From: Rhizobium sp. 32-5/1
GTDB taxonomy: Bacteria; Pseudomonadota; Alphaproteobacteria; Rhizobiales; Rhizobiaceae
Length of the DNA: 64,000 nucleotides
Direction of reading: 5' to 3'
Assembly (NCBI RefSeq): GCF_029537235.1
Contig: NZ_CP120638.1
Location: forward strand, 2,187,501 to 2,251,500
The number at the start of each line of letters is the position of its first letter. Position 1 is the stretch's first letter. Below the pieces are notes generated by a model. The model was not told the DNA's origin, ran no database searches, and worked only from the letters and a program-made list of their open reading frames with translations. A program made the position numbers and the translations under genes. Of this stretch, positions 8,362 through 18,700 are shown in pieces.

Positions 8362-10372
8362 TCACCCATGGGCAACACGTGGCCGGCCACTGGCGGAGGC
8401 GATGAAACGGGCCTCGACGAGCTTACGACTGCCCTCGATCGTCGGCGCGTCGATCTCCTCGCGGATCGTCACCACCGGGTCCGCGGCGCCGTTTGCGCGG
8501 GCTGACTGAAGAGCGCCCGTCTCCGCCCGATCGCGGGCCTCGGCAAAGGCCAGCGTTTCGTCCAGGAAGCGTCCGCTTGGTCCGGCGCCGTTGACGATGA
8601 AGATGCCCTCTTCCGGCGTCGTCACGAAAACCGTGATCGATGTGCGGACCTGCCCGACGACGGCACCGACGGCATTGGCAACGCCGGCATCCTCCGGGAT
8701 GGACGATTGCGCGCCGAGCATGTCTGCGATAGCCGGGTAATAAACCGGGGCCGAGGCCCCAAGCCCGATCAACGGCCGGTCGAGTGCCAGCGAAAACCCG
8801 ACGATACCCGGCGAGCGCTTCAGTGCCCGATCCACCGCCAGCGACACGGCCGGATCGATCGCCGCACCGTCTTCCGCCAGGCAAGCAGACAGGATGACCT
8901 CCGCCGACTGCCGCGTCAGGCGCTCGACGATCATTGTGGAGAGTTCCTCCGGCGAGGCGGCGATCGGGCGGCCCTGGCCGTCCTTGATCCGGGCGGCAAG
9001 GGCTGCCCCCAGTCGCGCCGCCTGCGCATTCCACTGCCCCTGCCGGCCAAGCACGTGCATGGCGTCCGATGGTGTCAGTCCGCAGATATGCACCAGTCCG
9101 CGCGACACCAGCCGATCGAGCGTCGCCTTTTGCGGCATGCTGGTGAGGAGAATATCGAGCGCCTCCGGTACCGTCCCGATCCGATCATAGAGCGCCAACT
9201 CCTGCGGCTGCAGGCCACGCCAGATGATCCGGCAAGCCGGTGCGCACGGCAAGCCGCCCATCATGGCGACCGAGATGTGAGGCGCGCAGCTGTCGTTCCA
9301 GAACTGCGATGACCGCATCGGGATGGTGCGTGGCCGCAAGGCTCAGGGGCAGAAAGCGGCGCGGGCCGAGATCGATCCTGGCGTTAAGGCCACGCTCGTT
9401 GATGCGGACCTCGGAATCGCCGCCGAGCCCGAAGGTGCGCATGGCAACCGCCTCGACCATGGTGCGGAAGCCGCCGACGACAGCGCCTTCGGAATCAAGC
9501 CGCGGCTTTCCCTTGTCGAGTACGGCAACATCGGTGGTGGTGCCGCCGATATCGGAGACGACGGCATCGTCGAGACCCGTCAAATGCCGCGCACCGACCA
9601 GGCTTGCGGCCGGTCCCGACAGGATCGTCTCGATCGGCCGCAGCCGCGCCTCGTCTGCCGAGATCAGCGCGCCATCGCCCCGCACGACCATCATCGGCAC
9701 ATGGATGCCACGCGAAGCGAGGAAGCCTTCGCAGGCGCCGATCAACCGGTCGAGCATAGAGACCAACCGCGCATTGAGCAGCGTCGTCAGGGCCCGGCGC
9801 GGCCCTCCGAGCTTCGAGGACAGTTCGTGGCTGCAAGTCACCGGTAGATGCGAGACTTCGCGGATGCGATCGCGAACCCTTTGCTCATGGGCCGGATTGC
9901 GCACGGCGAAGTAGCCCGCGACTGCGAAGGAGGAGACCTGAGTGCTCAGTTCCGGCAGGGCCGCGTCGAGCGCCGTCATGTCGAGCGGCGTTTCGCCGCC
10001 ATGCACATTGTGGCCACCGGGCAGGAAGATCACCGGATCGGAACCGAGCGCTTCCGCCAGGCCATCGCGCTTCAGGTCTTCCGGGCCAAAACCGATCATC
10101 ACCAGACCGGCGCGACCGCCCTGTCCTTCCACCAGCGCGTTGGTGGCAAGCGTCGTCGACAGAGACACAAGGGTGATGGCCGATGGGGAAACACGGGCCT
10201 GCTCCAGCACCGATTCGACCGCACCGGCGATACCGATTGCCAGATCGTGACGCGTCGTCAGGGATTTCGCCTTGGCGACGACGCCATCCGTTTCGCTGAA
10301 GAGAACGGCATCCGTATAGGTGCCGCCGGTATCGATGCCGAGGAGAAGATGTGCAGTCAAGGAAACGTCCAT
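8362..10372 (-). CDS. Hydantoinase/oxoprolinase family protein (HyuA-like), frameshifted as read
   Basis: The N-terminal half, from ATG 10372, starts with LLGIDTGGTYTDAVLF, the ASKHA phosphate-binding loop of the hydantoinase/oxoprolinase family. A second signature, SDIGGTTTDVAVLDKG, lies near residue 275. The rest of the domain continues in another frame and ends at 8362. The frame change is near 9216 and reads as one extra base or two missing. Removing one base gives 669 residues, a normal HyuA length. These ATP-dependent enzymes open cyclic amides such as hydantoins or 5-oxoproline, or carboxylate ketones, usually with a HyuB-type partner. No HyuB gene is adjacent, so the substrate is open. 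The gene stands alone on the minus strand, upstream of glcB. Confidence 0.8.
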
Positions 10373-10510
10373 TTAAAAAACACGGCTGAACGGCGCCGGC
10401 GAACCGGCTTCAAGAAACATGCGTCCGGTGATATGACATCTTTCGGCGAAAGACCATTGCCACAAGAACAGGAAGACAGGCTGGAAGCGACATCCGGCGG
10501 AAAAGGAACG

Positions 10511-11131
10511 ATGCGAATGCGAGTGAATATCCGGATGATCGCAAGGCTCTTGATCCTTCCGCTTTCCCTTGGACTTCCTTTGAGTGCTCAGGCACAGGAC
10601 AGCGACGAGGAGGAATACAAGCCGGAGCTTCCGGATGTCGCGATCTACAAGGCGATGCTCGACGCCAACAAGCAGACGGGCTGGGTGCAGTTCCGGGAGT
10701 ATGGCGACAAGCAGCTGATCTACTTCAGCGGGTTGCAGGTGATGCATTGCCGGCTGTCCGAGATCCGCTATTCGGTCAACAGCGATTCACTGGACAAGCG
10801 CTTTCCGCTGGGTGCCTGCGATCCGCAACTGCCCTTCAATCTGCCTTCGGACAACACCAACGAATATGTCTACATCTCGCTGGCAGCACAGGAAGCGCAG
10901 ACGATTGCCGTCCAGGTGGTCTGGGATGACGGCGCCGGCAGCGAGATCATCGTCTACAAGCCCTGCGACAATGTCGGCGATGCCAGCTGCGCCCGGATCA
11001 AGACAATCAAGAAGCCGAAGAAACAGTTGCTGGAGCCTGGTATCTCCGATTCGCCGATCCGCTCGACCCAGACCGCGCCGCGCGGCAAGACTTTCAACGA
11101 GCCGACACCCTCAACGGCAGCCCGCCCCTAG
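10511..11131 (+). CDS. Exported protein of unknown function
   Basis: 206 residues. I do not recognise the family. The start ATG at 10511 follows AAGGAA at good spacing; the same frame is open upstream but there it is antisense to the hydantoinase gene. The N-terminus is a classical signal peptide (basic start, a leucine-rich core, cleavage expected after SAQA near residue 28). The mature part is acidic at first (DSDEEEY), contains four cysteines that could form disulfides in the periplasm, and ends in a basic lysine-rich stretch followed by a low-complexity Ser/Thr/Pro tail. It converges with the DUF1402 gene and their stop codons overlap. Codon use looks like that of its neighbours. Confidence 0.8.
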   Translation: MRMRVNIRMIARLLILPLSLGLPLSAQAQDSDEEEYKPELPDVAIYKAMLDANKQTGWVQFREYGDKQLIYFSGLQVMHCRLSEIRYSVNSDSLDKRFPLGACDPQLPFNLPSDNTNEYVYISLAAQEAQTIAVQVVWDDGAGSEIIVYKPCDNVGDASCARIKTIKKPKKQLLEPGISDSPIRSTQTAPRGKTFNEPTPSTAARP

Positions 11132-12078
11132 AGCAGGCCGCGCAATTCGGCGAGCTTGTCGTTCACCAGCCAGCCATAATAGTTCTCTTCCGGCCAGCGG
11201 AATTCGCCGCCATTGTTCTTCGCAGCAAGGGCCGCCGCGCGCTGGTCCGGATTGCCGACATTGTAGAGCGTCGCGGTGATGCCGGGATTGCTTGAGATGT
11301 CGATGCCCGCGATCGAACGATAGGCATCAATCGAATGACGGATGGATGCCGCCATATAGGTCAGCGAAATATCCGGATCCATGATCGCCTTGTAGACGCC
11401 GTTTGCATCGTTTGCATCCAAACGCTCATAGCCAGAAACACGGGCAACCATGTCGGTTAGCATCAGCGCCGTCAGAGGATTGATCTGGCCGAGGCCGAAG
11501 GTCTGCCCGGCATAGAAGGGCTGGAAGAATACGGCGCTGAACCGGTTGTTCGGGAAAGACGTGCCACCCACCGACTTGCCGCGGAACTGGCGGTCCCAGA
11601 TGTTTTCGCGGCAGCTCCAGAGAGCATAGGAATTCTTCTTTGAGGCACAGTTCGAAAATTGCGGACGGGCGACGAAATCGTCGATCGTTTCGTCTTCATA
11701 GCCAAACCGGAAGCTGTCTCCCGCATAGGCGGCGGCCTTGACGTAATAGGACTGCAGACGATCATAGGCATCGACATTGTAGGTATGCTCACCGACGATC
11801 GCACCGACCATGTGGATCGGATCGATGCCGTATGCGCGGGCGATCGACTTGATCTTGCCGATCAACTGGCGGTCGGTGGCCAGAAGATTGCGCACCTTCT
11901 CATATTTCGCATCGAAGGAGGTACGCCCTGCCTTTGTACGGCGCACCGAGGCGCCGGGGATATCCGGCTGCTCCTGGAAACGATTGCCTTCCGGCACTGC
12001 GCGCCCGCCAGCGGCCAGGACCGGACCACCGGTGACAAGCATCGCGGCAACGAGAAGCATGGAGACGATAGGGCGCAC
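11128..12078 (-). CDS. DUF1402 family exported protein
   Basis: About 316 residues, matching the DUF1402 family found mainly in Rhizobiales; function unknown. A signal peptide or anchor is clear (SMLLVAAMLVTGGPVLAAGG). The body contains motifs such as MVGAIVGEHTYNVDAY and FGLGQINPLTALMLTD, which recall the glutamate and GLGQ motifs of lytic transglycosylase-like folds, so a cell-wall role is possible; that is inference only. I chose the GTG at 12076-12078 because AGGAAA precedes it; an upstream ATG at 12123 lacks a ribosome site. The stop TAG (11128-11130) overlaps the opposite gene's TAG in the palindrome CTAG. Confidence 0.8.
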   Translation of the reverse strand: MRPIVSMLLVAAMLVTGGPVLAAGGRAVPEGNRFQEQPDIPGASVRRTKAGRTSFDAKYEKVRNLLATDRQLIGKIKSIARAYGIDPIHMVGAIVGEHTYNVDAYDRLQSYYVKAAAYAGDSFRFGYEDETIDDFVARPQFSNCASKKNSYALWSCRENIWDRQFRGKSVGGTSFPNNRFSAVFFQPFYAGQTFGLGQINPLTALMLTDMVARVSGYERLDANDANGVYKAIMDPDISLTYMAASIRHSIDAYRSIAGIDISSNPGITATLYNVGNPDQRAAALAAKNNGGEFRWPEENYYGWLVNDKLAELRGLL

Positions 12079-12277
12079 GGTGTGTTTCCTGTAAACCTGT
12101 GGGCTGAATGCGCGGCGACGCATGGGGCAAAATCGTGTCGGAATCATGCCCGAGACGGACGAAGGCATATCTTGTGAAGCAGACGCAGACAAGAAGGGCA
12201 CTCGACCGCTGGACGTAATTTGGGGTGCGGAGGAATTCCTCGATACGGCTGTTTCGCTGGGGGCCAACCCCACTCTC

Positions 12278-12400
12278 CGTCATCCTCGGGTTTGACCCGA
12301 GGATCTGGTTTAGCAACTGATTTGGCGAAAAATTCACATTATAACAATGCGTTATGCGACGCTCCTATGGATTCTCGGGTCAAGCCCGAGGATGACGGGG
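12278..12400. repeat. Second inverted pair of the dispersed palindromic repeat
   Basis: Copies of the unit seen at 5815-5948. One at 12278-12305 is in minus orientation; the other at 12366-12400 is in plus orientation (TCTCGGGTCAAGCCCGAGG followed by ATGACGG). The pair is divergent with about 60 bases between, the reverse of the arrangement in the first locus. It occupies most of the 414-base gap between DUF1402 and hslU, in which I see no gene. Confidence 0.75.
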
Positions 12401-12492
12401 GCAGGGGTATCGTCCGCGCAAAACTGCGGCTTCCACCTGCCGCCGACCAAGATGCTCGACGGCAAGCTTTACCCATCCACTTGGATAGCCGC

Positions 12493-13800
12493 TTACAGAA
12501 TATAGCGCGACAGGTCGGTATTGGCAGCAAGATCGCCGACGTGCTTCTTTACGTACGCGGCATCGATCGTTAGCGCCTCGCCAGATTTGTCGGGTGCGGC
12601 GAAAGAGATCTCGTCGAGGACCCGTTCCATTACCGTTTGCAGCCGCCGTGCGCCGATGTTTTCGACGCTGGTGTTGAGCTTGACGGCAACATCGGCCAAA
12701 GCATCGAGCGCGTCCTCGGTAAAGTCGAGATTGACGCCCTCGGTTTCCAGCAGCGCCTTGTACTGGCGGATCAGGCTGACCTCGGTTTCGGTCAGAATCC
12801 GGCGGAAGTCCTCCTTGGTCAGCGCCTTCAGTTCGACGCGGATCGGCAGGCGTCCCTGAAGCTCGGGCAGCAGATCCGAGGGTTTCGAAACGTGGAAGGC
12901 GCCGGATGCGATGAACAGGATATGGTCGGTTTTCACTGGACCATACTTAGTCGCAACCGTCGTGCCTTCGACCAGCGGCAGCAGGTCTCGCTGTACACCT
13001 TCGCGCGACACGCCAGCCCCCATGCCGCCATCGCGCGCGGCGATCTTGTCGATTTCGTCAAGGAAGACGATGCCGTCATTTTCGGCCGAGCGGACTGCTT
13101 CGCGCTGAATCTCGTCATTGTCGAGCAGCTTGTCGGATTCGTCGTTGATCAGGATGGCGTAGCTCTCCTTAACGGTGGTGCGCACTTTCTTGGTGCGCGG
13201 CCCCATCGCCTTGCCGAACATTTCCGACAGATTGAGCACGCCGATATTGGCGCCGGGCATGCCAGGGATCTCGAAGCCGCCGCCGGGGGTGGCGGTATCG
13301 GCGATCTCGACATCGATTTCCTTGTCATCAAGCTCGTTGGCACGCAGTTTCTTGCGGAAACTGTCGCGGGTCGCCGGCGAGGCGGTGGCGCCGACCAGCG
13401 CATCAAGAACCCGCTCCTCAGCATTCAGATGCGCCTTGGCCTTGACGTCGGCGCGCTTCTTTTCGCGAACCAGACCGATGCCGACCTCGACCAGATCGCG
13501 GATGATCTGCTCGACATCGCGGCCGACATAGCCGACTTCGGTGAATTTCGTCGCCTCGACCTTGATGAAAGGCGCGCCGGCGAGCTTTGCCAGACGGCGC
13601 GAAATTTCCGTCTTGCCGACGCCGGTCGGTCCGATCATCAGGATGTTCTTGGGCATGACTTCGTCGCGCAGCTCGTCATTCAGCTGCTGACGGCGCCAGC
13701 GGTTGCGCAGCGCAATCGCCACGGCACGCTTGGCGTCGTGCTGGCCGATGATGAACCGGTCGAGCTCCGAGACGATTTCGCGAGGTGAAAATGTGGTCAT
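12493..13800 (-). CDS. hslU: ATP-dependent protease ATPase subunit HslU
   Basis: 435 residues, normal for HslU (ClpY), the AAA+ unfoldase that feeds substrates to the HslV peptidase. Walker A is GPTGVGKT near residue 60 and Walker B is FLDEID. The family pore motif GYVGRDVEQ is present. The central I-domain (about residues 110-240) separates the two halves, and the C-terminal end DLSRYIL is the tail that docks into HslV. It is transcribed after hslV with one acetyltransferase gene between them, an order also seen in other rhizobia. The frame is intact. The complex handles misfolded and heat-shock-regulated proteins in the cytoplasm. Confidence 0.97.
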   Translation of the reverse strand: MTTFSPREIVSELDRFIIGQHDAKRAVAIALRNRWRRQQLNDELRDEVMPKNILMIGPTGVGKTEISRRLAKLAGAPFIKVEATKFTEVGYVGRDVEQIIRDLVEVGIGLVREKKRADVKAKAHLNAEERVLDALVGATASPATRDSFRKKLRANELDDKEIDVEIADTATPGGGFEIPGMPGANIGVLNLSEMFGKAMGPRTKKVRTTVKESYAILINDESDKLLDNDEIQREAVRSAENDGIVFLDEIDKIAARDGGMGAGVSREGVQRDLLPLVEGTTVATKYGPVKTDHILFIASGAFHVSKPSDLLPELQGRLPIRVELKALTKEDFRRILTETEVSLIRQYKALLETEGVNLDFTEDALDALADVAVKLNTSVENIGARRLQTVMERVLDEISFAAPDKSGEALTIDAAYVKKHVGDLAANTDLSRYIL

Positions 13801-13814
13801 GGGAAATCCGTTCT

Positions 13815-14316
13815 TTAAGGCTTGTCCAGCACCATGAAATGGGCGGGACCGTAGATGGAATGGCGCGTCTCCAAAAGCAGAAACCCGCTTTCTCGTAGGC
13901 GCGAATGGCTTGCGCATTGGCCGGATCGGGATCGATCACGATGCGCCTTGCACCGCTGGCGAAGAGCTCGGCGCAGAACTGGCGGATGATGGCACTGCCA
14001 TGACCTTTGCCCGGCAGGTCGGGATTGCCAATCGAGATATCGATACCAAGCGTGCCTTGCGGCTGGTCGCGATAGGGGTGGCCGTCTTCCAGATGCGGAT
14101 CGTAGCTCTGCAGATAGGCGATCGGTATTCCGTCCAACTCAACGATCAGCGGGCGCGTCTCGATACTATCCATCGCCGCAGCAATGCTTTCCAGTTCTTC
14201 CTCGGATCGCCCCACCATTTTGCGACGTGCGGCTCTGCCAGCCAAAGGCCAAGCATGGGAAAATCTTCCCGGCGCACGTCGCGAAATCTATAGCGGGGCG
14301 GGTCCTCAGGCTGCAT
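13815..14316 (-). CDS. GNAT-family N-acetyltransferase between hslV and hslU, two frameshifts as read
   Basis: Three consecutive pieces in three frames join into one 167-residue GNAT protein. The start ATG (14314-14316) overlaps the end of hslV by 11 bases. Piece one reads [20 protein letters not shown]. Piece two contains [14 protein letters not shown], the acetyl-CoA binding loop (GKGHGS corresponds to R/Q-x-x-G-x-G/A), and [19 protein letters not shown]. Piece three ends [15 protein letters not shown] at the TAA at 13815. The breaks at about 14206 and 13882 are each repaired by one added base; the second is in a T run. The size and the WWG motif match the aminoglycoside 6'-acetyltransferase-like branch (Acetyltransf_8), but the substrate is unknown. 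Confidence 0.75.
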
Positions 14317-14830
14317 CGAGCGTTTCGACGACGATATTGCCATTGGTGTAGACGCAGATGTCGCTAGCAATCTCCATTGCCCTGCGTGCGATCTCTTCCG
14401 CCGTCTTGTCGGTGTCCATCAGCGCCCGGGCCGCCGCAAAGGCATAGTTGCCGCCCGAACCGATGGCGATCGTGCCATGTTCCGGCTCAAGCACGTCGCC
14501 ATTGCCGGTGATCGCCAGCGTGATCGACTTGTCGGCGACCAGCATCATCGCTTCGAGATTGCGCAGATACTTGTTGGTGCGCCAATCCTTGGCAAGCTCG
14601 ACGGCGGCGCGCATCAACTGATCGGGATACTGTTCGAGCTTGGCTTCGAGCCGCTCCAGCAAAGTAAAGGCATCGGCCGTGGCGCCGGCAAATCCGGCAA
14701 CGACCTCGCCCTTGCCGAGGCGGCGCACCTTGCGGGCGTTGCCCTTCATTACGGTCTGGCCCAGGCTCACCTGGCCATCGCCCGCCATCACCACCTGCCC
14801 GCCCTTCCGGACAGTAATAATCGTTGTCAT
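14306..14830 (-). CDS. hslV: ATP-dependent protease peptidase subunit HslV
   Basis: 174 residues, the usual HslV (ClpQ) size. The sequence begins [11 protein letters not shown], so after Met removal the N-terminal threonine becomes the nucleophile, as in proteasome beta subunits. The motif [10 protein letters not shown] and a glycine-rich [13 protein letters not shown] match the family. It forms double hexamers capped by HslU. It is the first gene of a minus-strand operon hslV-acetyltransferase-hslU, divergent from hisB across 221 bases. Rhizobial homologues sometimes start further upstream; here the ATG at 14830 places the catalytic threonine at position 2, which is the functional requirement. 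Confidence 0.96.
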   Translation of the reverse strand: MTTIITVRKGGQVVMAGDGQVSLGQTVMKGNARKVRRLGKGEVVAGFAGATADAFTLLERLEAKLEQYPDQLMRAAVELAKDWRTNKYLRNLEAMMLVADKSITLAITGNGDVLEPEHGTIAIGSGGNYAFAAARALMDTDKTAEEIARRAMEIASDICVYTNGNIVVETLDAA

Positions 14831-15051
14831 GAAACCCTGCCTGCCCGGATGCCGGGCGCTTTTAAGGAGCCGTACATCGGCCCTGTTGACGACTATGTAA
14901 GTGCGCTTTTTACGATTGCAAATAGCCCCGGTTCACTCCCCCTCATGCCTGATCCTGGATCGTTTCGCATCCAAGAGAATCATGGCGGCAGTTCTGGATA
15001 TTTCATCCACCGCCTGATATGGAGCGGCTCTGTCACATTCTGGAGAACCTG

Positions 15052-15660
15052 ATGGCCGACCAGCAGTCAAGCCGCAGCGCAAACGTTTCGCGCAAGACGA
15101 ATGAAACGTCGGTGACCGTATCCGTCAATATCGACGGCACCGGCGCCTCGACGATTTCGACCGGCGTCGGCTTTTTCGACCATATGCTCGATCATCTCTC
15201 CCGGCATTCGCTGATCGACATGGACATCAAGGCCGATGGCGATCTGTATGTCGACGACCACCACACGGTGGAAGACGTCGGCATCGTGATCGGCCAGGCG
15301 CTGTCCAAGGCCCTGGGCGACCGGCGCGGCATCACGCGCTATGCCTCGATCGATCTGGCCATGGACGAGACGATGACCAAGGCGGCCGTCGATGTTTCCG
15401 GTCGGCCGTTCCTCGTCTGGAACGTCGCCTTCTCGGCGCCGAAAATCGGCACCTTCGATACCGAACTGGTGCGTGAGTTCTTCCAGGCGCTGGCCCAGCA
15501 TGCCGGCATCACGCTGCATGTGCAGAACATCTACGGCGCCAACAACCATCATATCGCCGAGACCTGCTTCAAGGCCGTTGCGCGTGCTTTGCGCAGCGCG
15601 ACAGAGATCGATCCGCGCCAGGCAGGCCGTGTTCCCTCGACCAAGGGCACGCTGGTCTGA
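15052..15660 (+). CDS. hisB: Imidazoleglycerol-phosphate dehydratase
   Basis: 202 residues, the monofunctional form without a phosphatase domain. It catalyses the sixth step of histidine synthesis. Metal-binding histidine motifs are clear: [22 protein letters not shown] and [14 protein letters not shown]. The frame is open 33 bases further upstream, but ATG 15052 is preceded by TGGAGA at good spacing and gives the standard N-terminus. It heads the plus-strand run hisB-DUF2628-hisH-hisA-hisF-hisE-coaA. Confidence 0.97.
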   Translation: MADQQSSRSANVSRKTNETSVTVSVNIDGTGASTISTGVGFFDHMLDHLSRHSLIDMDIKADGDLYVDDHHTVEDVGIVIGQALSKALGDRRGITRYASIDLAMDETMTKAAVDVSGRPFLVWNVAFSAPKIGTFDTELVREFFQALAQHAGITLHVQNIYGANNHHIAETCFKAVARALRSATEIDPRQAGRVPSTKGTLV

Positions 15661-15704
15661 ACCGGATTGCCTGAAACTGCGTTTAGGGAAAGTCGGCTGA
15701 CACC

Positions 15705-16190
15705 ATGTCCGTTTCCTATCTGGTTCTGACACCGCCCGGCACAGCCGGAAATGACGAGAAGGCCCGCTTTGTCGCGGATCGCTTCGCGTGGCTTGGCTTC
15801 GTCTTCCCCGCCATCTGGCTGCTGATCCAGCGGCAATGGGTGGCAGGGGTCGTCGTCTTCGGTCTGCAGCTTGCGCTCGGGTTTGCATCCGCCGTGCCGC
15901 ATCTCTTCCTCGCAAGCCTTCTCCTGGAGCTGGCGCTTCGCCTGCTTGTCGCCTTAGAAGGGCCTGCTTTCGTGGCTGACAGACTGGCGGCTTCAGGCTG
16001 GACCTTGCGTGCGGTCATCCCGGCTGACGACCCGACGACGGCGGAGATGATGTATTTTCACGCGGCCGAACCGACGGGGCATCAAACGCCGATGCCCGTT
16101 GTTGCATTGCCGGAACTGGCAGGCGGCGCGACCGCCCGCACCCATACCCGTCCCGGCTTTGGCCTGTTCGGCTCCTACGGAGAACGCTGA
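15705..16190 (+). CDS. DUF2628 membrane protein in the his operon
   Basis: 161 residues. The N-terminal half has two or three hydrophobic segments (about residues 27-46, 48-65 and 68-85), and the C-terminal part is a soluble, proline-rich tail. It matches the DUF2628 family of small membrane proteins, whose function is unknown. Its position between hisB and hisH is kept in other rhizobia. The stop overlaps the hisH start, so it is probably translated with the histidine genes. No catalytic motif is visible; a role in histidine synthesis is not implied by the sequence. Confidence 0.82.
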   Translation: MSVSYLVLTPPGTAGNDEKARFVADRFAWLGFVFPAIWLLIQRQWVAGVVVFGLQLALGFASAVPHLFLASLLLELALRLLVALEGPAFVADRLAASGWTLRAVIPADDPTTAEMMYFHAAEPTGHQTPMPVVALPELAGGATARTHTRPGFGLFGSYGER

Positions 16191-16840
16191 TGCGCGTCGC
16201 CATAATCGACTACGGATCGGGCAATCTGCGCTCGGCCACTAAGGCCTTCGAGCGCGCCGTGCGTGAGGCCGGTTTGAATGCCGAAATCGAACTAACCGAC
16301 AGACCGGACCGGGTGGCCAGTGCCGACCGTATCGTCCTTCCGGGTGTTGGCGCCTATGCCGATTGCCGCCGCGGGCTCGATGCCGTCGACGGCATGCATG
16401 AGGCGCTGACGGAAGCGGTCGAAAAGACAGCGCGGCCATTTCTCGGCATCTGCGTCGGCATGCAGCTGATGTCCTCGCGCGGCCTTGAAAAGACGACGAC
16501 GAAAGGGTTTGGCTGGATCAAGGGCGATGTGATCGAAATGATGCCCTCCGACCCGGACCTCAAGATCCCCCAGATCGGCTGGAATACGCTCGACCTTCAC
16601 CAACCGCATCCGCTGTTTGATGGCATCAAGACCGGACCTGACGGGCTGCACGCCTATTTCGTGCATTCCTATCATCTGGCCGTGGAAAACCCGGACGAAC
16701 TGGTGGCGACGACATCCTATGGCGGCGCGATGACGGCCTTTGTCGCCAAGGACAATACGGCCGGCGCGCAATTCCACCCGGAAAAGAGCCAGACGCTCGG
16801 TCTCGCCTTGATCACGAATTTCCTGCACTGGACGCCATGA
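16190..16840 (+). CDS. hisH: Imidazole glycerol phosphate synthase, glutaminase subunit HisH
   Basis: 216-residue class I glutamine amidotransferase that supplies ammonia to HisF. The nucleophile is Cys88 in FLGICVGMQ, and the catalytic His/Glu pair lies in FHPEKSQ near the C-terminus. The oxyanion-strand PGVGAYADC is also present. The protein forms a heterodimer with HisF, whose gene lies two positions downstream. The start ATG overlaps the preceding stop codon by one base, which suggests coupled translation. Confidence 0.97.
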   Translation: MRVAIIDYGSGNLRSATKAFERAVREAGLNAEIELTDRPDRVASADRIVLPGVGAYADCRRGLDAVDGMHEALTEAVEKTARPFLGICVGMQLMSSRGLEKTTTKGFGWIKGDVIEMMPSDPDLKIPQIGWNTLDLHQPHPLFDGIKTGPDGLHAYFVHSYHLAVENPDELVATTSYGGAMTAFVAKDNTAGAQFHPEKSQTLGLALITNFLHWTP

Positions 16841-16841
16841 C

Positions 16842-17585
16842 ATGATCCTTTTTCCCGCAATCGACCTGAAGGACGGCCAGTGCGTGCGCCTCAAGCTCGG
16901 CGACATGGACCAGGCAACCGTCTACAATCCCGACCCGGCCGACCAGGCGAAAGCCTTTGAGAACCAAGGCTTCGAGTGGCTGCATGTCGTTGACCTCAAC
17001 GGCGCCTTTGCCGGCGAGACCGTGAACGGTGCCGCGGTTGACGCAATCCTCAAGGCTACGAAGAACCCGGTTCAGCTTGGCGGCGGTATCCGCACGCTGG
17101 CCCATATCGAAAACTGGCTGTCGCGCGGGCTTTCCCGCGTCATTCTCGGTACCGTTGCCGTGCGCGATCCGGCTCTGGTGATCGAGGCCTGCCGTCTCTT
17201 CCCCGGCAAGGTCGCCGTCGGCATCGATGCCAAGGGTGGCAAGGTCGCGGTCGAGGGCTGGGCGGAAGCCTCGGAACTCGGCATTGTTGAACTCGCCCGG
17301 AAATTCGAGGGTGCCGGCGTTGCCGCGATCATCTACACCGATATCGATCGCGACGGGATTCTGACCGGCATCAACTGGGCCTCGACGCTGGAACTGGCCG
17401 ACGCCGTTTCCATTCCCGTCATCGCCTCGGGCGGCCTCGCCTCCATGGATGATATTCGCCGCATGATGGAACCGGATGCAGCAAAGCTCGAAGGTGCCAT
17501 TTCCGGGCGCGCACTTTATGATGGCCGGATTGATCCCACGGAGGCGCTGGCGCTTCTGCGCCAGGCGAAAGGAAAAGCGGCATGA
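16842..17585 (+). CDS. hisA: ProFAR isomerase HisA
   Basis: 247-residue (beta/alpha)8 barrel enzyme that isomerises N'-(5'-phosphoribosyl)formimino-AICAR phosphate in histidine synthesis. The general base is Asp8 in PAIDLKDGQ. The second catalytic Asp lies in the [10 protein letters not shown] region. Both phosphate-binding loops are recognisable, LGGGIR and ASGGLAS, reflecting the half-barrel duplication shared with HisF. It starts one base after hisH and overlaps hisF by four bases (ATGA). Confidence 0.97.
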   Translation: MILFPAIDLKDGQCVRLKLGDMDQATVYNPDPADQAKAFENQGFEWLHVVDLNGAFAGETVNGAAVDAILKATKNPVQLGGGIRTLAHIENWLSRGLSRVILGTVAVRDPALVIEACRLFPGKVAVGIDAKGGKVAVEGWAEASELGIVELARKFEGAGVAAIIYTDIDRDGILTGINWASTLELADAVSIPVIASGGLASMDDIRRMMEPDAAKLEGAISGRALYDGRIDPTEALALLRQAKGKAA

Positions 17586-18358
17586 CCCTGAAAGCCCGCG
17601 TCATCCCCTGCCTGGACGTCAAAGACGGACGTGTCGTCAAGGGGATCAACTTCGTCGACCTGATTGATGCCGGGGATCCGGTGGAATCGGCCAAGGCCTA
17701 TGATGCGGCCGGTGCCGACGAGCTGTGTTTCCTCGACATTACTGCCTCCTCCGACAATCGCGACACGATTTTCGATGTGGTTGCCCGGACGGCGGATCAT
17801 TGTTTCATGCCGCTGACGGTGGGTGGCGGGATTCGCCAGATTGCCGATATCCGCAAATTGCTGCTTGCCGGCGCCGACAAGGTCTCGATCAATTCGGCAG
17901 CTGTGAAGAACCCGGACTTCGTTGCTGAAGCCGCCGACAAGTTCGGCAACCAGTGCATCGTCGTCTCGATCGACGCCAAAAAGGTATCCGGCGTGGGCGA
18001 AAACGACCGCTGGGAAATCTTCACCCATGGTGGTCGTCAACCGACGGGGATCGATGCCGTCGAGTTTGCGCAGCGCATGGTGAAGCTCGGAGCCGGCGAA
18101 TTGCTGGTGACCTCGATGGACCGTGACGGCACGAAGAGCGGCTACGATATCGCGCTGACGCGCACCATCGCCGATTCGGTTCGTGTGCCTGTCATCGCAT
18201 CCGGCGGCGTCGGCACGCTGGACGATCTGGTTGCAGGCGTGAGGGACGCGCATGCAACGGCGGTTCTGGCTGCCTCGATCTTCCATTTTGGAATCTATAG
18301 CATCGGGCAAGCCAAGCGCTACATGGCCGACCACGGCATTGCCATGCGTCTCGACTGA
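17582..18358 (+). CDS. hisF: Imidazole glycerol phosphate synthase, cyclase subunit HisF
   Basis: 258 residues. The barrel enzyme combines PRFAR with ammonia channelled from HisH, yielding imidazole glycerol phosphate and AICAR. The N-terminal motif [15 protein letters not shown] contains catalytic Asp12. The second acid is in VSIDAKK, and the phosphate-binding glycines are in VGGGIRQ and ASGGVG. The length is slightly above 250, typical for the family. It overlaps hisA by ATGA and is followed after 18 bases by hisE. Confidence 0.97.
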   Translation: MTLKARVIPCLDVKDGRVVKGINFVDLIDAGDPVESAKAYDAAGADELCFLDITASSDNRDTIFDVVARTADHCFMPLTVGGGIRQIADIRKLLLAGADKVSINSAAVKNPDFVAEAADKFGNQCIVVSIDAKKVSGVGENDRWEIFTHGGRQPTGIDAVEFAQRMVKLGAGELLVTSMDRDGTKSGYDIALTRTIADSVRVPVIASGGVGTLDDLVAGVRDAHATAVLAASIFHFGIYSIGQAKRYMADHGIAMRLD

Positions 18359-18376
18359 CGCTGAAAAGGACGCCTA

Positions 18377-18700
18377 ATGAGTGATTTCACCCTATCGGAT
18401 CTCGAGGAGATCGTTGCAGAACGCGCCAAGGCGTCGCCCGACGAATCCTGGACGGCAAAGCTCGTGGCGCAGGGCCAGGCACGCGCTGCGAAGAAACTGG
18501 GCGAGGAAGCCGTCGAGACGGTGATCGCCGCCATTGGCAACGATCGCGCGGAGCTTGTGACAGAGAGTGCCGACCTCCTCTATCACCTGATGGTCGTATT
18601 GAAAATTGCCGGCATCCCGTTGCATGATGTGATGAGCGAACTTGCAAAGCGGACCGCCCAGTCCGGACTTCAGGAAAAGGCGAACCGGAAGAGTTCATGA
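18377..18700 (+). CDS. hisE: Phosphoribosyl-ATP pyrophosphatase
   Basis: 107 residues, the stand-alone HisE form (in enterics it is fused to HisI). It hydrolyses PR-ATP to PR-AMP in the second step of histidine synthesis. The all-alpha MazG-like fold is indicated by [14 protein letters not shown] and by [13 protein letters not shown], which provide the acidic metal-binding residues. It ends in an ATGA overlap with coaA. hisG, hisD, hisI and hisC are not in the window. Confidence 0.96.
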   Translation: MSDFTLSDLEEIVAERAKASPDESWTAKLVAQGQARAAKKLGEEAVETVIAAIGNDRAELVTESADLLYHLMVVLKIAGIPLHDVMSELAKRTAQSGLQEKANRKSS

